Source of the DNA: a virus | IMG/VR virus record: IMGVR_UViG_3300023215_000843 | Span: 1-24,903 of that record | Length of the DNA: 24,903 bases | Reading direction: 5' to 3' (one strand) | Shown here: in pieces, positions 24,776-24,903 of the stretch | Layout of the letters: each line of letters starts with the position of its first letter | Numbering within the stretch: the stretch's first letter is position 1 | Made by a program: the position numbers and the translations under genes | The notes under the pieces: model-generated | The model's input: the letters and a program-made list of their open reading frames with translations, nothing else | Databases searched by the model: none | Told to the model about the DNA's origin: nothing

Positions 24776-24903
24776 TCAATGACGATATTATCTTTAGAAG
24801 TGCAGTCTGATGAAACAGAACTTTTGGTGGCTAGAAGAAGAAAATAGTGTTCACAACTCTCTTTTTCCTTATGTAGAAATGTTAAGGAAGAAGCAGTCTA
24901 AAC
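24776..24903 (-). repeat. Right arm of the 128-bp inverted repeat, ending at the window edge
   Basis: Exact reverse complement of 24329-24456, carried to the last base of the window. Just left of it, AAGAA (24770-24774) also matches the partner, with one mismatch at 24775, so a short microhomology lies at the junction. It contains a plus-strand copy of the portal start. Confidence 0.97.
24810..24903 (+). pseudogene. Inverted partial copy of the portal gene start
   Basis: Plus-strand ATG at 24810 followed by codons identical to portal residues 1-31, cut by the window edge. It exists only because of the inverted arm and is probably not a real second gene. Confidence 0.8.

Noticed and set aside
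24329-24903. Inverted repeat as ends of a transposon or a phage telomere
   Set aside because: No transposase, no target duplication, and the arms are coding sequence of portal and its neighbour; the fold-back explanation is simpler.
1-24903. tRNA genes, CRISPR arrays, insertion sequences
   Set aside because: No tRNA-like T-loop/CCA arrangement, no regular short repeat-spacer series and no transposase were seen on either strand by eye.
22551-24903. Terminase gene near the portal
   Set aside because: No Walker A/B ATPase or nuclease motif is seen in the frames here. If present in this phage, it lies beyond the window.

Overview
This AT-rich window (roughly one third G+C by eye) looks like part of a short-tailed, podovirus-like double-stranded DNA phage genome or prophage. 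There are two gene blocks. A plus-strand block (1-6093) carries recombination and replication genes. A long minus-strand block (6090 to the right edge) carries head, tail and ejection genes. No sheath, tape-measure or baseplate gene is seen. Portal, scaffold, capsid, adaptor, nozzle, fibre and three large helical proteins point to a podovirus. The host cannot be read from the sequence; Gram-negative, perhaps aquatic, is only a guess from the protein types.

Plus-strand block, left to right: a RecE/Cas4-like PD-(D/E)XK exonuclease cut by the left edge; a RecT-type annealing protein; a winged-helix replication initiator preceded by a long AT-rich palindrome; a DnaB-type helicase; a small unknown protein; SSB; a PAPS-reductase-like protein; a DUF1064-like nuclease; and a small unknown protein. 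Spacing is tight, with two ATGA overlaps and one stop followed directly by the next ATG, so this is probably one operon for recombination-coupled replication.

Minus-strand block, in transcription order (right to left): an Xre-like ORF cut at a fold-back junction, portal, scaffold, major capsid protein, a small acidic protein, head-tail adaptor, a small tail or fibre-associated protein, tail fibre with tandem repeats, a fibre-assembly-type protein, a small coiled-coil protein, a large nozzle-like protein, three large helical or glycine-zipper proteins that probably form the DNA-ejection apparatus, a 244-bp non-coding leader with several hairpins, and a single-pass membrane protein (holin or spanin candidate). 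The two blocks converge, with stop codons overlapping at 6090-6093. No terminase or endolysin gene is recognisable, so the genome continues beyond the window.

The last 128 bases are an exact inverted copy of 24329-24456. The inverted arm cuts an ORF that is otherwise open and runs to the last base, which looks like a fold-back (chimeric) contig end rather than native gene order. The most interesting native features are the leader before the lysis-like gene, with mutually exclusive hairpins; the 22-residue repeats in the putative ejection protein; and the PAPS-reductase-like enzyme placed among replication genes.
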